27,708 nucleotides of DNA from JBOHUX01 sp050734915 (GTDB lineage Bacteria > Chloroflexota > Dormibacteria > Dormibacterales > Dormibacteraceae): assembly GCA_050734915.1 (NCBI GenBank), contig JBOHUX010000006.1:1-27708 (forward strand). Direction: 5' to 3'. A program made the translations under genes and the position numbers. Shown one piece after another: positions 7,333 to 15,971 of the stretch; positions within the stretch are counted from its first letter, which is position 1; each line of letters starts with the position of its first letter. The notes beneath the pieces are model-generated. The model searched no databases and was not told the origin of the DNA. It saw only the letters and a program-made list of their open reading frames with translations.

Positions 7333-8220
7333 ATGAGGCTGGGAGTCGTGTTTCCGCAGACCGAGAGCGGCTCCGACCCCCGGTTTCCCCGCCGCTACGC
7401 GCAGGCGATGGAGGCCGCCGGGTACCGGCATCTGGTCGCTTATGACCACGTGCTCGGCCACCGGCCCGACGATCTCGAGGCCTGGCTCCGGCTCGGGCCC
7501 TACACGGCTCGGGACCAGTTCCACGAGATACTGACCCTCTTCGCGTACCTGGCCGCCTGCACCGACCGCCTGGAGCTTGCGACCGAGGTGCTGGTCCTCC
7601 CGCAGCGGACGACGGCGGTGGCGGCCAAGCAGGCGGCCGAGATCGCCATCCTCTCCGGGGGACGGCTCCGGCTCGGGGTCGGCATCGGCTGGAACCCAGT
7701 CGAGTTCGAGGGCCTGGGCGCGCGGTTCGACGACCGCGGCTCGCGCGTGGAGGAGCAGGTCGGGCTGCTGCGACGGCTACTGCGCGAGCCGGTGGTCACA
7801 TACGAGGGGCGCTGGCACCGGCTGGTGGCCTGCGGCGTCAATCCCCTGCCCCCGCCGATCCCGATCTGGATGGGCGGCTCCGCCGAGGCGGCTCTCAGGA
7901 GGACGGCCCGGATCGCCGACGGTCTCATGCTCAACCACGGGCTCCTGGAGGCGCCGGGCGTGATCGAACGGGTCCGCGGTCACCTCGCCGAGGTCGGCCG
8001 CGACCCGTCCGGATTCGGCTTCGCCGGCCGCATGCCCCTGCAGGCTGGCGACGCCCGAGGTTCGCTCGAGGGCTCCCTGGAGCGGGCCCGCCGCTGGCGC
8101 GCGGCGGGCGTCACGCACCTCTCGATCGGCACCATGGGGATCGGGCTCGAATCGCCGGACGCGCACCTGGACCTGGCACTGCGGTTCAAGGAGGCCTGGG
8201 ACGCCGCGGCCGGCGGGTGA
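7333..8220 (+). CDS. LLM-class (luciferase-like) oxidoreductase, probably F420-dependent
   Basis: A 295-residue luciferase-like TIM-barrel protein. Visible features are the N-terminal strand MRLGVVFPQ, AAGYRHLVAYDHVLG, the TEVLVLPQRTTAVAAKQ helix, LGVGIGWNPVEFEGLG, and PIPIWMGGSAEAALRR near the flavin or deazaflavin phosphate site. These are typical of the actinobacterial LLM subfamily that uses coenzyme F420, although FMN use cannot be excluded without cofactor modelling. It would transfer hydride to or from a small substrate that is not identifiable from context. Start ATG 7333. Confidence 0.88.
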   Translation: MRLGVVFPQTESGSDPRFPRRYAQAMEAAGYRHLVAYDHVLGHRPDDLEAWLRLGPYTARDQFHEILTLFAYLAACTDRLELATEVLVLPQRTTAVAAKQAAEIAILSGGRLRLGVGIGWNPVEFEGLGARFDDRGSRVEEQVGLLRRLLREPVVTYEGRWHRLVACGVNPLPPPIPIWMGGSAEAALRRTARIADGLMLNHGLLEAPGVIERVRGHLAEVGRDPSGFGFAGRMPLQAGDARGSLEGSLERARRWRAAGVTHLSIGTMGIGLESPDAHLDLALRFKEAWDAAAGG

Positions 8221-8259
8221 TGGACGCGGCTTCTCGATCTCCCGGACCCGGCCCGGGCA

Positions 8260-8287
8260 CGGCGGCAGCCTTTCCGCCCGGCCGCCG
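8260..8287. terminator. Possible bidirectional terminator hairpin
   Basis: CGGCGGC (8260-8266) pairs with GCCGCCG (8281-8287) across a 14-nt loop. It lies in the 76-nt gap between the convergent LLM gene and the DUF1116 gene. There is no T-tract on either side, so intrinsic termination is only possible. Confidence 0.3.
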
Positions 8288-8296
8288 CCACCGAGC

Positions 8297-9625
8297 CTAC
8301 CCCGTCCGGGACTCCCAATCCCGGGCGGGTGCCGAGGTGGACAGGCGGTGGGCGGCCAGGAAGGCCGCCAGCGGCGCCTTGACGAGGCCCGCGCCGACCT
8401 GGCCCACCCCGGCCTGGCGATGCGCGATGCCGGTGTTGATCTGGGGCCGGATGCCGGTCTCCACGACGCGGCGGACGTCGATCCCACACGGCCCGCCCCG
8501 GAAATCGAGGGCCGGGATCTGGTGGTTCTGGTTCTCGGCGAGGGTTATCTCGTACATCTCGAGCGTCGCGTCGCGCGCGCTCGCAACCCCGCCTCCGACC
8601 AGCTGCGTGATGGCGGGCGCCGCCGCCATCGCGAAGCCGCCCAGCCCGTAGGTCTCGGTGATCGCGCTGTCGCCGATGTCCGGATTGGCGTCGGCCTGCG
8701 TGTAGTCGCCCAGGAACAGCCCGACCGGGGCCTCGGCGGGAGCGGTGAACCAGCGCCTGGGGTCGGCGCTGACCCTGATCCCGAAGTCCGTGCCGTTGCG
8801 CGCCATGGCGATCACCAATGTGCTCCCGGCCACGCCCGCTGCCGCCTCGCACGCGGCCTTGGCGGCGGCCATGACCAGGTTCAGATAGAAGTGCTCGTTG
8901 GCGTCGATGAAGCGGAGAGAGGCTGCCGGGAGGCCCCGCACGGCCAGTTCCCGGAAGAGCAGCGAGGTGGCGGCGCGGTGGCGGTTGTGCATCTCGTCGC
9001 CCATCTGGAGCGCCTTCTGGGTGATGCGGAAGAGGTCGATCGGGCCCGCCTCCAGAGCACGGCCGAGGTCTGGCGCCAGGACCTCCGCCATCCAGCGCAG
9101 CCGGTCCAGCACCTCGTCGCCGTTGGCCCCGTAACGGAGGACCTTGCCCAACCCCTCGTTCAGGTTCGAGTAGGCGCGGACACCGCTCACCGGGTCCTCC
9201 ACGATCGCGACGGGCATCCCGGGCGCGATGACCCCCGCCATCGGGCCCACGGCCATGTGGTGGTGGCAGGGCTCGAGATCTGCCGAGTCCCGCCCCTCCA
9301 ACCTCAGCGCGCCCTCGACGGCACCCCGCATGGGCCCCGAGGCGCGGCTCCAGTCCAACGGCGGGCCGCTGTGGAGGAGGAGGTCGGCGCGCATGCCCGG
9401 GATGGCGCGGGCGGCCACTCCCATCCCCACCCAGCGGGGCCGCGCACCGAGCATGCGCGCGACCGCCTTCTCGTTGGCGGCGTCGACGGCCGGGTCGGGG
9501 TGAAGGGGGGCCAGCGGCGGCCGCCACTCCACCCGGAGCATCCCCTCCGGCGACTGCGCCTCGAGGGCGTCGGCGAGCAGCCCCGCCCCGGCGGTCACGG
9601 CGCGGACGCCGCCCAGCATGCTCAC
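8297..9625 (-). CDS. DUF1116 protein, AllG/YlbE-type transcarbamylase subunit
   Basis: A 442-residue DUF1116 family protein, homologous to E. coli YlbE (AllG) and YahG. Conserved stretches include PCHHHMAVGPMAGV (119-132), NLNEGLGKVLRYGAN (154-168), and QMGDEMHNRHRA (207-218). In E. coli this protein acts with FdrA (AllF) and YlbF (AllH) as oxamic transcarbamylase, which phosphorolyses oxalurate to oxamate and carbamoyl phosphate. The same three partners are adjacent here, so a carbamoyl-transfer role is likely, though the substrate may differ. The start is GTG 9625, whose GTGA overlaps the FdrA stop; ATG 9619 is an alternative. It is the last gene of the operon. Confidence 0.87.
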   Translation of the reverse strand: MSMLGGVRAVTAGAGLLADALEAQSPEGMLRVEWRPPLAPLHPDPAVDAANEKAVARMLGARPRWVGMGVAARAIPGMRADLLLHSGPPLDWSRASGPMRGAVEGALRLEGRDSADLEPCHHHMAVGPMAGVIAPGMPVAIVEDPVSGVRAYSNLNEGLGKVLRYGANGDEVLDRLRWMAEVLAPDLGRALEAGPIDLFRITQKALQMGDEMHNRHRAATSLLFRELAVRGLPAASLRFIDANEHFYLNLVMAAAKAACEAAAGVAGSTLVIAMARNGTDFGIRVSADPRRWFTAPAEAPVGLFLGDYTQADANPDIGDSAITETYGLGGFAMAAAPAITQLVGGGVASARDATLEMYEITLAENQNHQIPALDFRGGPCGIDVRRVVETGIRPQINTGIAHRQAGVGQVGAGLVKAPLAAFLAAHRLSTSAPARDWESRTG

Positions 9626-10905
9626 CGCAACGCGCTCGCCGCGTGGGAGTTGGAGAGCCACACCGACGCGCCCGCCTCCTCGAACGCCCGGCGCTGGCGG
9701 CTGAGACCCTGGGGATCGCTTTCGACGCCGACCAGTACCACCACCGCCGGGCGTCCGGCGAGGGCCGGCGCCAGCTCCGCGGCCGGGTCGGGGTGGGCGC
9801 CTCGGCCGAGCACCACGTCAAGGTAGATGAGGCCCTCCGCGCGGCGGATCGCCTCCTGGCGGATCGTGTTGTCGATCATCGGATGGGGGCGCCCGCGCGT
9901 GTACTCGTCGGCGCCGTAGTCGATGGCCTGGAATCGGGCGTCGCCGCCCCAGATCAGGGCCGCCTCGTCCCGGAGCGTGCCTCCCGAGAAGATCCCCGCC
10001 ACCGGCCCCGCCCAGCGGGGCGGCTCGGGATCTGGGGGCAGGCTGCCCCCCCCGACCTGGAGCGCGATCTCAGTCAGATCGACGCCCTGTCCCAGCAGCG
10101 CCTGCACCAGCGGCTTGCGGGCGCTCAGCTCGGCCCGGGCGGGCTTGGAGACGACGACGATGAGGTCCGTCTCCTGGTCATCGTCCAGGCGCCGGATCGC
10201 CTCCCTGGTCATCAGCCCCGCCACCTCGGGGCTCAGGTCGCGGCCGCCCACCCCGATCGCCTGGGAGACCCCCACGCCCTGGTGCGCGAGCAGGCACGAG
10301 AGCTGCTGGACGCCGGTTCCGGAGGCCCCCACGATCCCCACCCGACCCCTGGGCACCGCGTTGCTGAAGCCGAGCCCGACGCCGTCGATGATCGCGGTTC
10401 CGCAGTCCGGGCCCATGAAGAGGAGGCCGCGCGCCAACGCCTCCCGCTTGAGGAGGACCTCGTCCCCGACGCTCACGTTGTCGGAGAAGCAGAAGACGTT
10501 GAGGCCCGACCTGAGCGCGTCCCAGGCGGCCCAGGTGGCGTGGGGCCCGGGCACCGAGATCAGCGCCAGGTTGGCACCGGGGAGGCGGGCCGCCCCCGCC
10601 CGCAGGGTCCGCGCGGCGGGCACATCGCCGGCAGCGGCGCCCGCCGGGCGGGTGAGCTGGTCGCGCGCCGCCCCGAGGGCAGCCTCCGCCGCCTCGCCCC
10701 GAGCCGCCAGCACCAGGTCATCGGCGGTGGCGGCGTCCAGCGAGGCATCCCAGAGCCCCGCCTCCCGGAGCAGGTCGCGATTGAGGGGGGTCGCCATGGC
10801 GGCCATCGCCGCCTCCACCCCGGCCGTGGCCGCCATGCGGCGGGAGGCGAGCATGAGCAGGACGGAGTCGTGATACTCGCGGGGCCGGACCTCGACCCTC
10901 AGCAC
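9622..10905 (-). CDS. fdrA: FdrA-family protein (AllF-type transcarbamylase subunit)
   Basis: A 427-residue protein with the fold of the succinyl-CoA synthetase alpha subunit. Visible motifs are FCFSDNVSVGDE (138-149), MGPDCGTAIIDG (164-175), GIVGASGTGVQQ (190-201), GVGGRDLS (218-225) and HPMIDNTIR (341-349). These identify the FdrA family, named from E. coli and now assigned to oxamic transcarbamylase with DUF1116 and DUF2877 partners. It is shorter than E. coli FdrA (about 555 residues). The start is GTG 10905, overlapping the DUF2877 stop by 7 nt; the frame upstream is Gly/Arg-rich and not family-like. Neighbouring carbamate kinase fits release of carbamoyl phosphate. Confidence 0.92.
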   Translation of the reverse strand: MLRVEVRPREYHDSVLLMLASRRMAATAGVEAAMAAMATPLNRDLLREAGLWDASLDAATADDLVLAARGEAAEAALGAARDQLTRPAGAAAGDVPAARTLRAGAARLPGANLALISVPGPHATWAAWDALRSGLNVFCFSDNVSVGDEVLLKREALARGLLFMGPDCGTAIIDGVGLGFSNAVPRGRVGIVGASGTGVQQLSCLLAHQGVGVSQAIGVGGRDLSPEVAGLMTREAIRRLDDDQETDLIVVVSKPARAELSARKPLVQALLGQGVDLTEIALQVGGGSLPPDPEPPRWAGPVAGIFSGGTLRDEAALIWGGDARFQAIDYGADEYTRGRPHPMIDNTIRQEAIRRAEGLIYLDVVLGRGAHPDPAAELAPALAGRPAVVVLVGVESDPQGLSRQRRAFEEAGASVWLSNSHAASALR

Positions 10906-11531
10906 GCCGCCGCCCCCGCCGCCAGCCCGGCCAGCAGGCAGCGGCCGGACGAGTGGCCGAAGCATGTCAGCGGCCCTGGATCACCGTCCTCGAGCAGCGC
11001 GTGAGCCGGTTCCGGCAGCTCCCCACGGGAGGCATGGCGAAGCAGCGTGGCAGCCAGCCGGGTCGTCCGGGGCGCCGCCGCCGCCGCGATCGCCGCGGCC
11101 TCCGCGTGGCGGCCGTGAAAGAGGACCAGCCCGGCGGCGTAGCCGGCCAGGAGGTCGTCTCCGGCCGGGGTCAGGCCCTCGCCCCGCCCGGCCAACTGCT
11201 CGACGTCGAATTCGATCGCGGGGCCGGGGCCCGGACGGGGGCGGACACGAGGCTCGGGGACGGGGTTCCAGAGGGGGCCGGGCAGAAGACCGTGGCCGTC
11301 CACCACCAGCCAGCCACCCCCGATCCGGCACCGCGCGCCAGGGGCGAGGTCGACACCGCACTCGACGCCGTTCGGCATCCGGGGCCGGCCGGGCCGGGTC
11401 AGGGCGAGGACGTAGCCGTCGAAGTCCACGTAGCCGCTCCCGAGCCCGACGCCGTCGCAAAAGGGTCCCCGGAACAGGGGCAGGACGGCATTGCTTACCG
11501 AGCGTACCCGCACGGCCGTCAGCGGTCCCAT
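10899..11531 (-). CDS. DUF2877 protein, AllH/YlbF-type transcarbamylase subunit
   Basis: A 210-residue DUF2877 protein. It carries both family signatures: GEGLTPAGDDLLAG (117-130) and GHSSGR (192-197). The E. coli homologue YlbF (AllH) is the third component needed for oxamic transcarbamylase, and YahE is a paralogue in a similar cluster. At 210 residues it is somewhat short for the family, because the linker region around 95-108 is a Pro/Arg/Gly stretch. The start is ATG 11531, 4 nt after the carbamate kinase stop. Its exact biochemical role is not known to me; the call rests on the two motifs and the flanking fdrA and DUF1116 genes. Confidence 0.85.
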   Translation of the reverse strand: MGPLTAVRVRSVSNAVLPLFRGPFCDGVGLGSGYVDFDGYVLALTRPGRPRMPNGVECGVDLAPGARCRIGGGWLVVDGHGLLPGPLWNPVPEPRVRPRPGPGPAIEFDVEQLAGRGEGLTPAGDDLLAGYAAGLVLFHGRHAEAAAIAAAAAPRTTRLAATLLRHASRGELPEPAHALLEDGDPGPLTCFGHSSGRCLLAGLAAGAAAC

Positions 11532-11535
11532 CCCG

Positions 11536-12504
11536 TCAGACGGGGACGGCGCCGGGGCCGGCGATCTGAGTTCCCGCCGAGCCCGCCACCGCCTCGACGG
11601 CCCGGTCCAGGCTCGCGATCACGGCGCGGGCACCGCCGGCCTCCACGAACCGGAGGGCGGCCTCGACCTTGGGGCCCATCGACCCCGCCCCGAAGTGTCC
11701 TCTCGCCTGCAGCTCGCGAAGGCCGGCCGCGCCGATCTGCCCCAGCACGCGCTGGCCGGGGCGGCCGAAGTCGAGGGTCGCGCCCTCGGTGTCGGTGAGG
11801 ATGACGAGCGTGTCCGCCCGCAGGGATCGGGCCAAGAGCGAGGCGGTCAGGTCCTTGTCGATGACCACCTCGACGCCCCGGTAGCGCCCCTCGGCGTCCT
11901 CGTGGACCGGCACTCCCCCGCCCCCCGCCGCCACCACCACCGCCCGGCTCTCGAGAAGCCGGCGGATCTGAGGCTCCTCCACCACGGCGAGCGGCTCGGG
12001 AGAGGGCACGACCCGGCGCCAGGAACCGTCCGCCTGAGGCGCGAACCGGTGTCGAGAGTCGCTCGCGGCCCGGGCGTCGGCCTCCGCAAGGTGGCGGCCG
12101 ATCGGCTTGGTCCAGGCCATCGCGGCGGGATCGCCGTCGACGACGACCCGGGTCAGGACGGCGACCACCCCCCGCTCGACCCCCAACCGCCGCAGCTCCC
12201 ATTCGAGGGCGGTCTGGATGGCGAGGCCGATCGTGGCCTGGGTCTGGGCGACGCACCAGTCCAGCGGCATCGGTGGCACCAGGTGCGCGGCGACCTCGTT
12301 CTTCAGCATGAGATTCCCGATCTGGGGGCCGTTGCCGTGGGTGATGACCAGCTCGGCTCCGGAGGCGACCATCGGGGCCAGGCGTGCCATCGCCGCCGCC
12401 ACCGTCCGCTCCTGCTCCTCAGCGGTCCCGGTTCCGCCGGTGGGGGTGATGGCGTTGCCGCCCAGCGCGACCACGTAACGGCTGCCCCGCCTTCCCCGCG
12501 GCAC
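11536..12504 (-). CDS. arcC: Carbamate kinase
   Basis: Amino-acid-kinase-fold enzyme of 322 residues that converts carbamoyl phosphate and ADP to ATP and carbamate, which decomposes to CO2 and ammonia. Motifs seen are ALGGNAI (13-19), THGNGP (55-60), AAGGGGVPV (192-200), DKDLTASLLA (216-225), LTDTEGA (236-242) and GSMGPKV (274-280). The length fits the family. No arginine deiminase or ornithine carbamoyltransferase gene is nearby. The adjacent FdrA/DUF1116/DUF2877 genes suggest the carbamoyl phosphate comes from phosphorolysis of an N-carbamoyl compound, as with E. coli AllK. The start is GTG 12504, 2 nt after the ring-opening amidohydrolase stop. Confidence 0.94.
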   Translation of the reverse strand: MPRGRRGSRYVVALGGNAITPTGGTGTAEEQERTVAAAMARLAPMVASGAELVITHGNGPQIGNLMLKNEVAAHLVPPMPLDWCVAQTQATIGLAIQTALEWELRRLGVERGVVAVLTRVVVDGDPAAMAWTKPIGRHLAEADARAASDSRHRFAPQADGSWRRVVPSPEPLAVVEEPQIRRLLESRAVVVAAGGGGVPVHEDAEGRYRGVEVVIDKDLTASLLARSLRADTLVILTDTEGATLDFGRPGQRVLGQIGAAGLRELQARGHFGAGSMGPKVEAALRFVEAGGARAVIASLDRAVEAVAGSAGTQIAGPGAVPV

Positions 12505-12506
12505 GG

Positions 12507-13595
12507 TCAGGTGTTCTTGACGACGGCCGCCACGGGGCCGCCGCCGGCAGGGCCCTGGTGGACCGCCGCCACGGAGACGAAGACGGCCGGGTCCCCGACG
12601 GCGGCGGCGACCACCGCTCCCACCGCCGCCTTGGCGTGCCGGTGGTGGTGGACGTCGGAGTCGTCGAGCATGACCTGCCGCCGCCCGCGCAGGCGCCCGC
12701 CGGGGTCGGCCTCACACTTGGCGAACACATTCACGACCCGACCCCCGAGGTCGGCGGCGCGGGCCCGCTCCGGCAGGGCCAGTCCGGCGTCGCGGATCGC
12801 CTCGTAGACGGCCTCCTGGTCGAGGGCGTCCCTCATCACCGAGTGGCCGATCCGGTACGCGCCCCCCGAACCCGCGTTGCCGAGCACCACCACCTGGGCG
12901 CGGTCGAGTTCGACCCCGCTGGAGCAGGAGGCGACCGAGCTGAAGAGCTCCAGCCGGCGACCGATCGCCGCGTCCGAGACCTCCTCCCGACGGATCTCAC
13001 CCAGCGCCACTCCGATGCCGAGCGCCGCCGTGCCGTTGGAGAGATCCATGGAGCCGTGTGGGTCCGGCAGAGCCGTCTCGTGACCGCGGGCGCGGGCCGC
13101 CTGGATGGCGCCCATGGTCAGCAGCGGCGTCTTCGTCTGCACCCAGTGGACGTCCTCGGGGCGCCCGATGCCCGCGTCGGTCATCGCCCGACCGACCGCG
13201 GCCGCCACCTTGTCCACCATCTGCACCCGGCCGATCTCCTCGGGCAGGATCGGCTCGGAGACGGCCACCACCACCGCAAGGCCGGCCCGGTCGGCGCCCA
13301 CGCGGCAGAAGACGCACGCGTGCGGGCAGAGCACGCCGTCGGTGCCTCCGGACCAGACCATGGGGATCCCGGCCACCTGCTCCTCGGACCGCTTCCCCTC
13401 AGCGCGAAGAACGTCGCGGAAGGCGCGGTCGGCGAGGATGCGGGTGAAGTCGTTGACGCCGCCGTTGCCCTCGGTCTTGCCGATGACGGCGCAGACCGTG
13501 TCCGGATCGATGGTGCCGTCCTCCACCAGCGCCAGGAAGCCCGAGGCGTCGGCCGGCCCGCGGCTAAGCTCGATCTTGTGGACTGTGGCCGACAT
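12507..13595 (-). CDS. Ring-opening amidohydrolase (cyanuric acid hydrolase/barbiturase family)
   Basis: Hydrolytically opens a cyclic imide ring such as cyanuric acid (AtzD/TrzD) or barbituric acid (barbiturase). The 362-residue length is normal. The three-fold internal repeat is visible, with one Lys and one Ser per repeat: K40 (VIGKTEGNGG) with S82 (WSGGTDG), K155 (QTKTPLL) with S226 (CSSGVELDRAQ), and K293 (FAKCEADPGG) with S341 (VSVAAVHQGPAGGGP). All six expected dyad residues are present, so it should be active. Sequence alone does not separate cyanurate from barbiturate specificity. The adjacent molybdenum hydroxylase favours barbiturate-like substrates, since barbiturate is made by oxidation of uracil. 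Start ATG 13595. Confidence 0.93.
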   Translation of the reverse strand: MSATVHKIELSRGPADASGFLALVEDGTIDPDTVCAVIGKTEGNGGVNDFTRILADRAFRDVLRAEGKRSEEQVAGIPMVWSGGTDGVLCPHACVFCRVGADRAGLAVVVAVSEPILPEEIGRVQMVDKVAAAVGRAMTDAGIGRPEDVHWVQTKTPLLTMGAIQAARARGHETALPDPHGSMDLSNGTAALGIGVALGEIRREEVSDAAIGRRLELFSSVASCSSGVELDRAQVVVLGNAGSGGAYRIGHSVMRDALDQEAVYEAIRDAGLALPERARAADLGGRVVNVFAKCEADPGGRLRGRRQVMLDDSDVHHHRHAKAAVGAVVAAAVGDPAVFVSVAAVHQGPAGGGPVAAVVKNT

Positions 13596-13610
13596 GCTGC
13601 TTGGGAAAGT

Positions 13611-15971
13611 CTAGCCGGGGCCGCCGGGGGCGGACTCCCCCGCCGCCCGGCTCAGCTGGTAGAGCCGGAGCGGCGAGAGGGGGACCTCGGTGATTGGCAC
13701 CCCGAGCGCCTCCTCGATGCCGGCCGCGATCGCCGCCGCGACCGGGATGGTGCCCGCCTCACCGGCCCCTTTGACGCCGAGCGGATTGAGCGGCGAGGGG
13801 GTCTCCAGGTGGTCGATCACGACCTCGGGGACCTCGGTCGCGTAGGGCATCAGGAACTCCATGAACGACGCGTTGCGAAGCTGGCCGTCCTCGCCGTAGG
13901 CGATCCGCTCGTAGAAGGCGCCCCCGATGCCCTGGGCGACGCCGCCCTGGATCTGGCCGGCCACGACGGCGGGGTTGATCACCCGCCCGCAGTCGTGAAC
14001 CACGGCGTAACGAAGGATCCGGAGCCGGAAGGTCTCCGGATCGACCCGCACCCAGCACGCATGGCAGCCCGATGCCCAGGTCGCCCCCATCTGGCTCCAG
14101 TACCCCCACGCTTCGAGGCCCGGCGCCTGGTTGTCACGGAGCGGTGAGCCGGGGCGCGGGCGGCGCTGGAACTGGGTGGCGATCTCCGCCCCCGCTCCGA
14201 AGGCGTAGCGCAGCGGGTTGGAGAGCACCGCGACGGTGCCCAGGGGGAGCCCCCGCTCGGGCACGCCCTTGACTCTGACCATGCCCCCGGCCAGCTCCAG
14301 GTCCTCGGGATCCACCTCCAGCTGCTCGGAGGCCACCGCGCGCGCCCGGGCCGCCACCGCCCGGGCGGCGCCGGCGAAGGCGTTACCGGCGAACACCGCG
14401 CTGCGGGAGGCGAAGGTTCCCACCCCCCACGACATCCGCCGCGTGTCGCCCGTCACCACGTCCACGTCCTCGACGCCCACCCCCAGCTCGTCGGCGACGA
14501 TCTGCGCGAAGACGGTCTCGTGCGACTGACCCTGGGTACCGGTCCCGGTCGCGGCGGCCACCCGCCCATCGCTGAGGACCCGGACGTGGGCGCCCTCATA
14601 AGGCCCGACCCCCGTCCCCTCGATGTACATGGCCAGACCCATCCCCACATGGTCGCCTGCGGGGCGGGGCCCGAGCAGCTCTTGACAGCGTGCGAGGAGT
14701 TCGGGGTAGTTCCCGCTGTCGAGCACCACCTGGCCCCCGTCCTGCCACTGGAGCCCGACCTCGCGCGGGAAGGCGTCCGGCCGCAGAAGGTTCCGGTGCC
14801 GGACCTCCGCCCGGCTCAGGCCCAGCTCGGCGGCGATCGCGTCCATCAGCCGCTCGATCACGAAGCAGGCGTGGGGACGGCCCGCCCCCCGGTAGGGGGA
14901 GGTCGGCACCGTGGTCGTGTAGACGTCTCGAAAGCGGATCCGGTAGGCACCGATGTCGTAGGGACCGGGCAGCTGGGCGGCCGTGATGAGGGGGAGGACG
15001 ATGCCGTAGGGAGCGTAGGCGCCGGCGTCGTTGATGAACTCGTCCTCGAACGCCAGCACCCGGCCCTCGGCGTCGAAGGCGCAGCGAGCCTCGTGGACCT
15101 GCGCTCGCTCGTGGTTGGTGGAGATGAAGTGCTCGCGCCGGTCCTCGGTCCACTTGACCGGCCGGTCCAGCCGCATGGCGGCGAAGGGGACCAGCACCTC
15201 CTCCGGGTAGAAGAGCATGATCTTGGGGCCGAACGCCCCCCCCACATCGGGCGCGACCACCTCGACCGAGGTCTCGGGAAGACCGAAGAGCGCCGCCAAC
15301 CCGCCGCGGATCGCGATCGGGGCCTGGGTCGAGTCGTAGACCAGGAGCCGGCGCTCACGCGCATCCCAACCGGCCCAGACCGCACGCCCCTCCAGCGGCT
15401 GCCCCGCGCTGCGCTCGACCCGGTACCGGCGCTCGATGACGTGCGCCGCGGCCGCGAAGGCCTGGCCCACGTCGCCGACCTCCTGCTCCAGCGTGGCCGC
15501 CACGTTGCCGGGGACGTCGTCGTGGACGAGGTCGTGAGCGAGCACCGACGTCTCCGGCGTCACCACCGGGGGCAGGGGCGCGTATCCGACCTCGACCAGG
15601 TCGGCGGCGTCCTCCGCCGTCTCCCGGTCGTCGGCGACGACGAAGGCGATGGCCTCCCCCACGTACCTGACCACCTCGGAGGCGAGGCAGCGCTGCGTGC
15701 GCCCGTGGGTCAGGCTCGGATGCGGGATCAGCAGCGGCAGATCCGCGCCGCCGAAGGGAAGGTCGCCGGCGGTGTAGACGGCATGGACGCCGGGCAGCGA
15801 GCGGGCGGCGGCGGTGTCCACGGACGTGATCCGGGCGTGCGCGAGCTGCGAGCGGACCACGCATCCGGCCAGGGCGCCGCCGTCGATGTCGTCCGTGAAG
15901 CGGCCCTGGCCGCGGAGGAGCCGCTCGTCCTCCTTGCGCTGGACCGGCGCGCCGAACCAGCGGGTGGTCAC
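13611..15971 (-). CDS. Molybdenum hydroxylase large subunit (xanthine DH/CoxL family, form II)
   Basis: A 786-residue molybdopterin-cytosine-dinucleotide subunit. Features are the N-terminal a/b hammerhead (RKEDERLLRGQGRFTDDI), PDVGGAFGPK (241-250), the active-site loop SPYRGAGRP (358-366), TGTGTQGQSHE, and the catalytic-base region VKGAGEAGTIP with E738. The loop has the form II AYRGAGR-type sequence rather than the AYxCSFR of true aerobic CO dehydrogenase, so CO is an unlikely substrate and hydroxylation of an N-heterocycle or aldehyde is expected. The start is GTG 15971, overlapping the stop of the FAD/FeS subunit as GTGA; longer readings are not family-like. The ring-opening amidohydrolase follows after 15 nt. 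Confidence 0.93.
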   Translation of the reverse strand: MTTRWFGAPVQRKEDERLLRGQGRFTDDIDGGALAGCVVRSQLAHARITSVDTAAARSLPGVHAVYTAGDLPFGGADLPLLIPHPSLTHGRTQRCLASEVVRYVGEAIAFVVADDRETAEDAADLVEVGYAPLPPVVTPETSVLAHDLVHDDVPGNVAATLEQEVGDVGQAFAAAAHVIERRYRVERSAGQPLEGRAVWAGWDARERRLLVYDSTQAPIAIRGGLAALFGLPETSVEVVAPDVGGAFGPKIMLFYPEEVLVPFAAMRLDRPVKWTEDRREHFISTNHERAQVHEARCAFDAEGRVLAFEDEFINDAGAYAPYGIVLPLITAAQLPGPYDIGAYRIRFRDVYTTTVPTSPYRGAGRPHACFVIERLMDAIAAELGLSRAEVRHRNLLRPDAFPREVGLQWQDGGQVVLDSGNYPELLARCQELLGPRPAGDHVGMGLAMYIEGTGVGPYEGAHVRVLSDGRVAAATGTGTQGQSHETVFAQIVADELGVGVEDVDVVTGDTRRMSWGVGTFASRSAVFAGNAFAGAARAVAARARAVASEQLEVDPEDLELAGGMVRVKGVPERGLPLGTVAVLSNPLRYAFGAGAEIATQFQRRPRPGSPLRDNQAPGLEAWGYWSQMGATWASGCHACWVRVDPETFRLRILRYAVVHDCGRVINPAVVAGQIQGGVAQGIGGAFYERIAYGEDGQLRNASFMEFLMPYATEVPEVVIDHLETPSPLNPLGVKGAGEAGTIPVAAAIAAGIEEALGVPITEVPLSPLRLYQLSRAAGESAPGGPG

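Noticed and set aside
11536..12504. Carbamate kinase as part of an arginine deiminase pathway
   Set aside because: No arginine deiminase, ornithine carbamoyltransferase or antiporter gene is near; the neighbours are the FdrA-type transcarbamylase genes.
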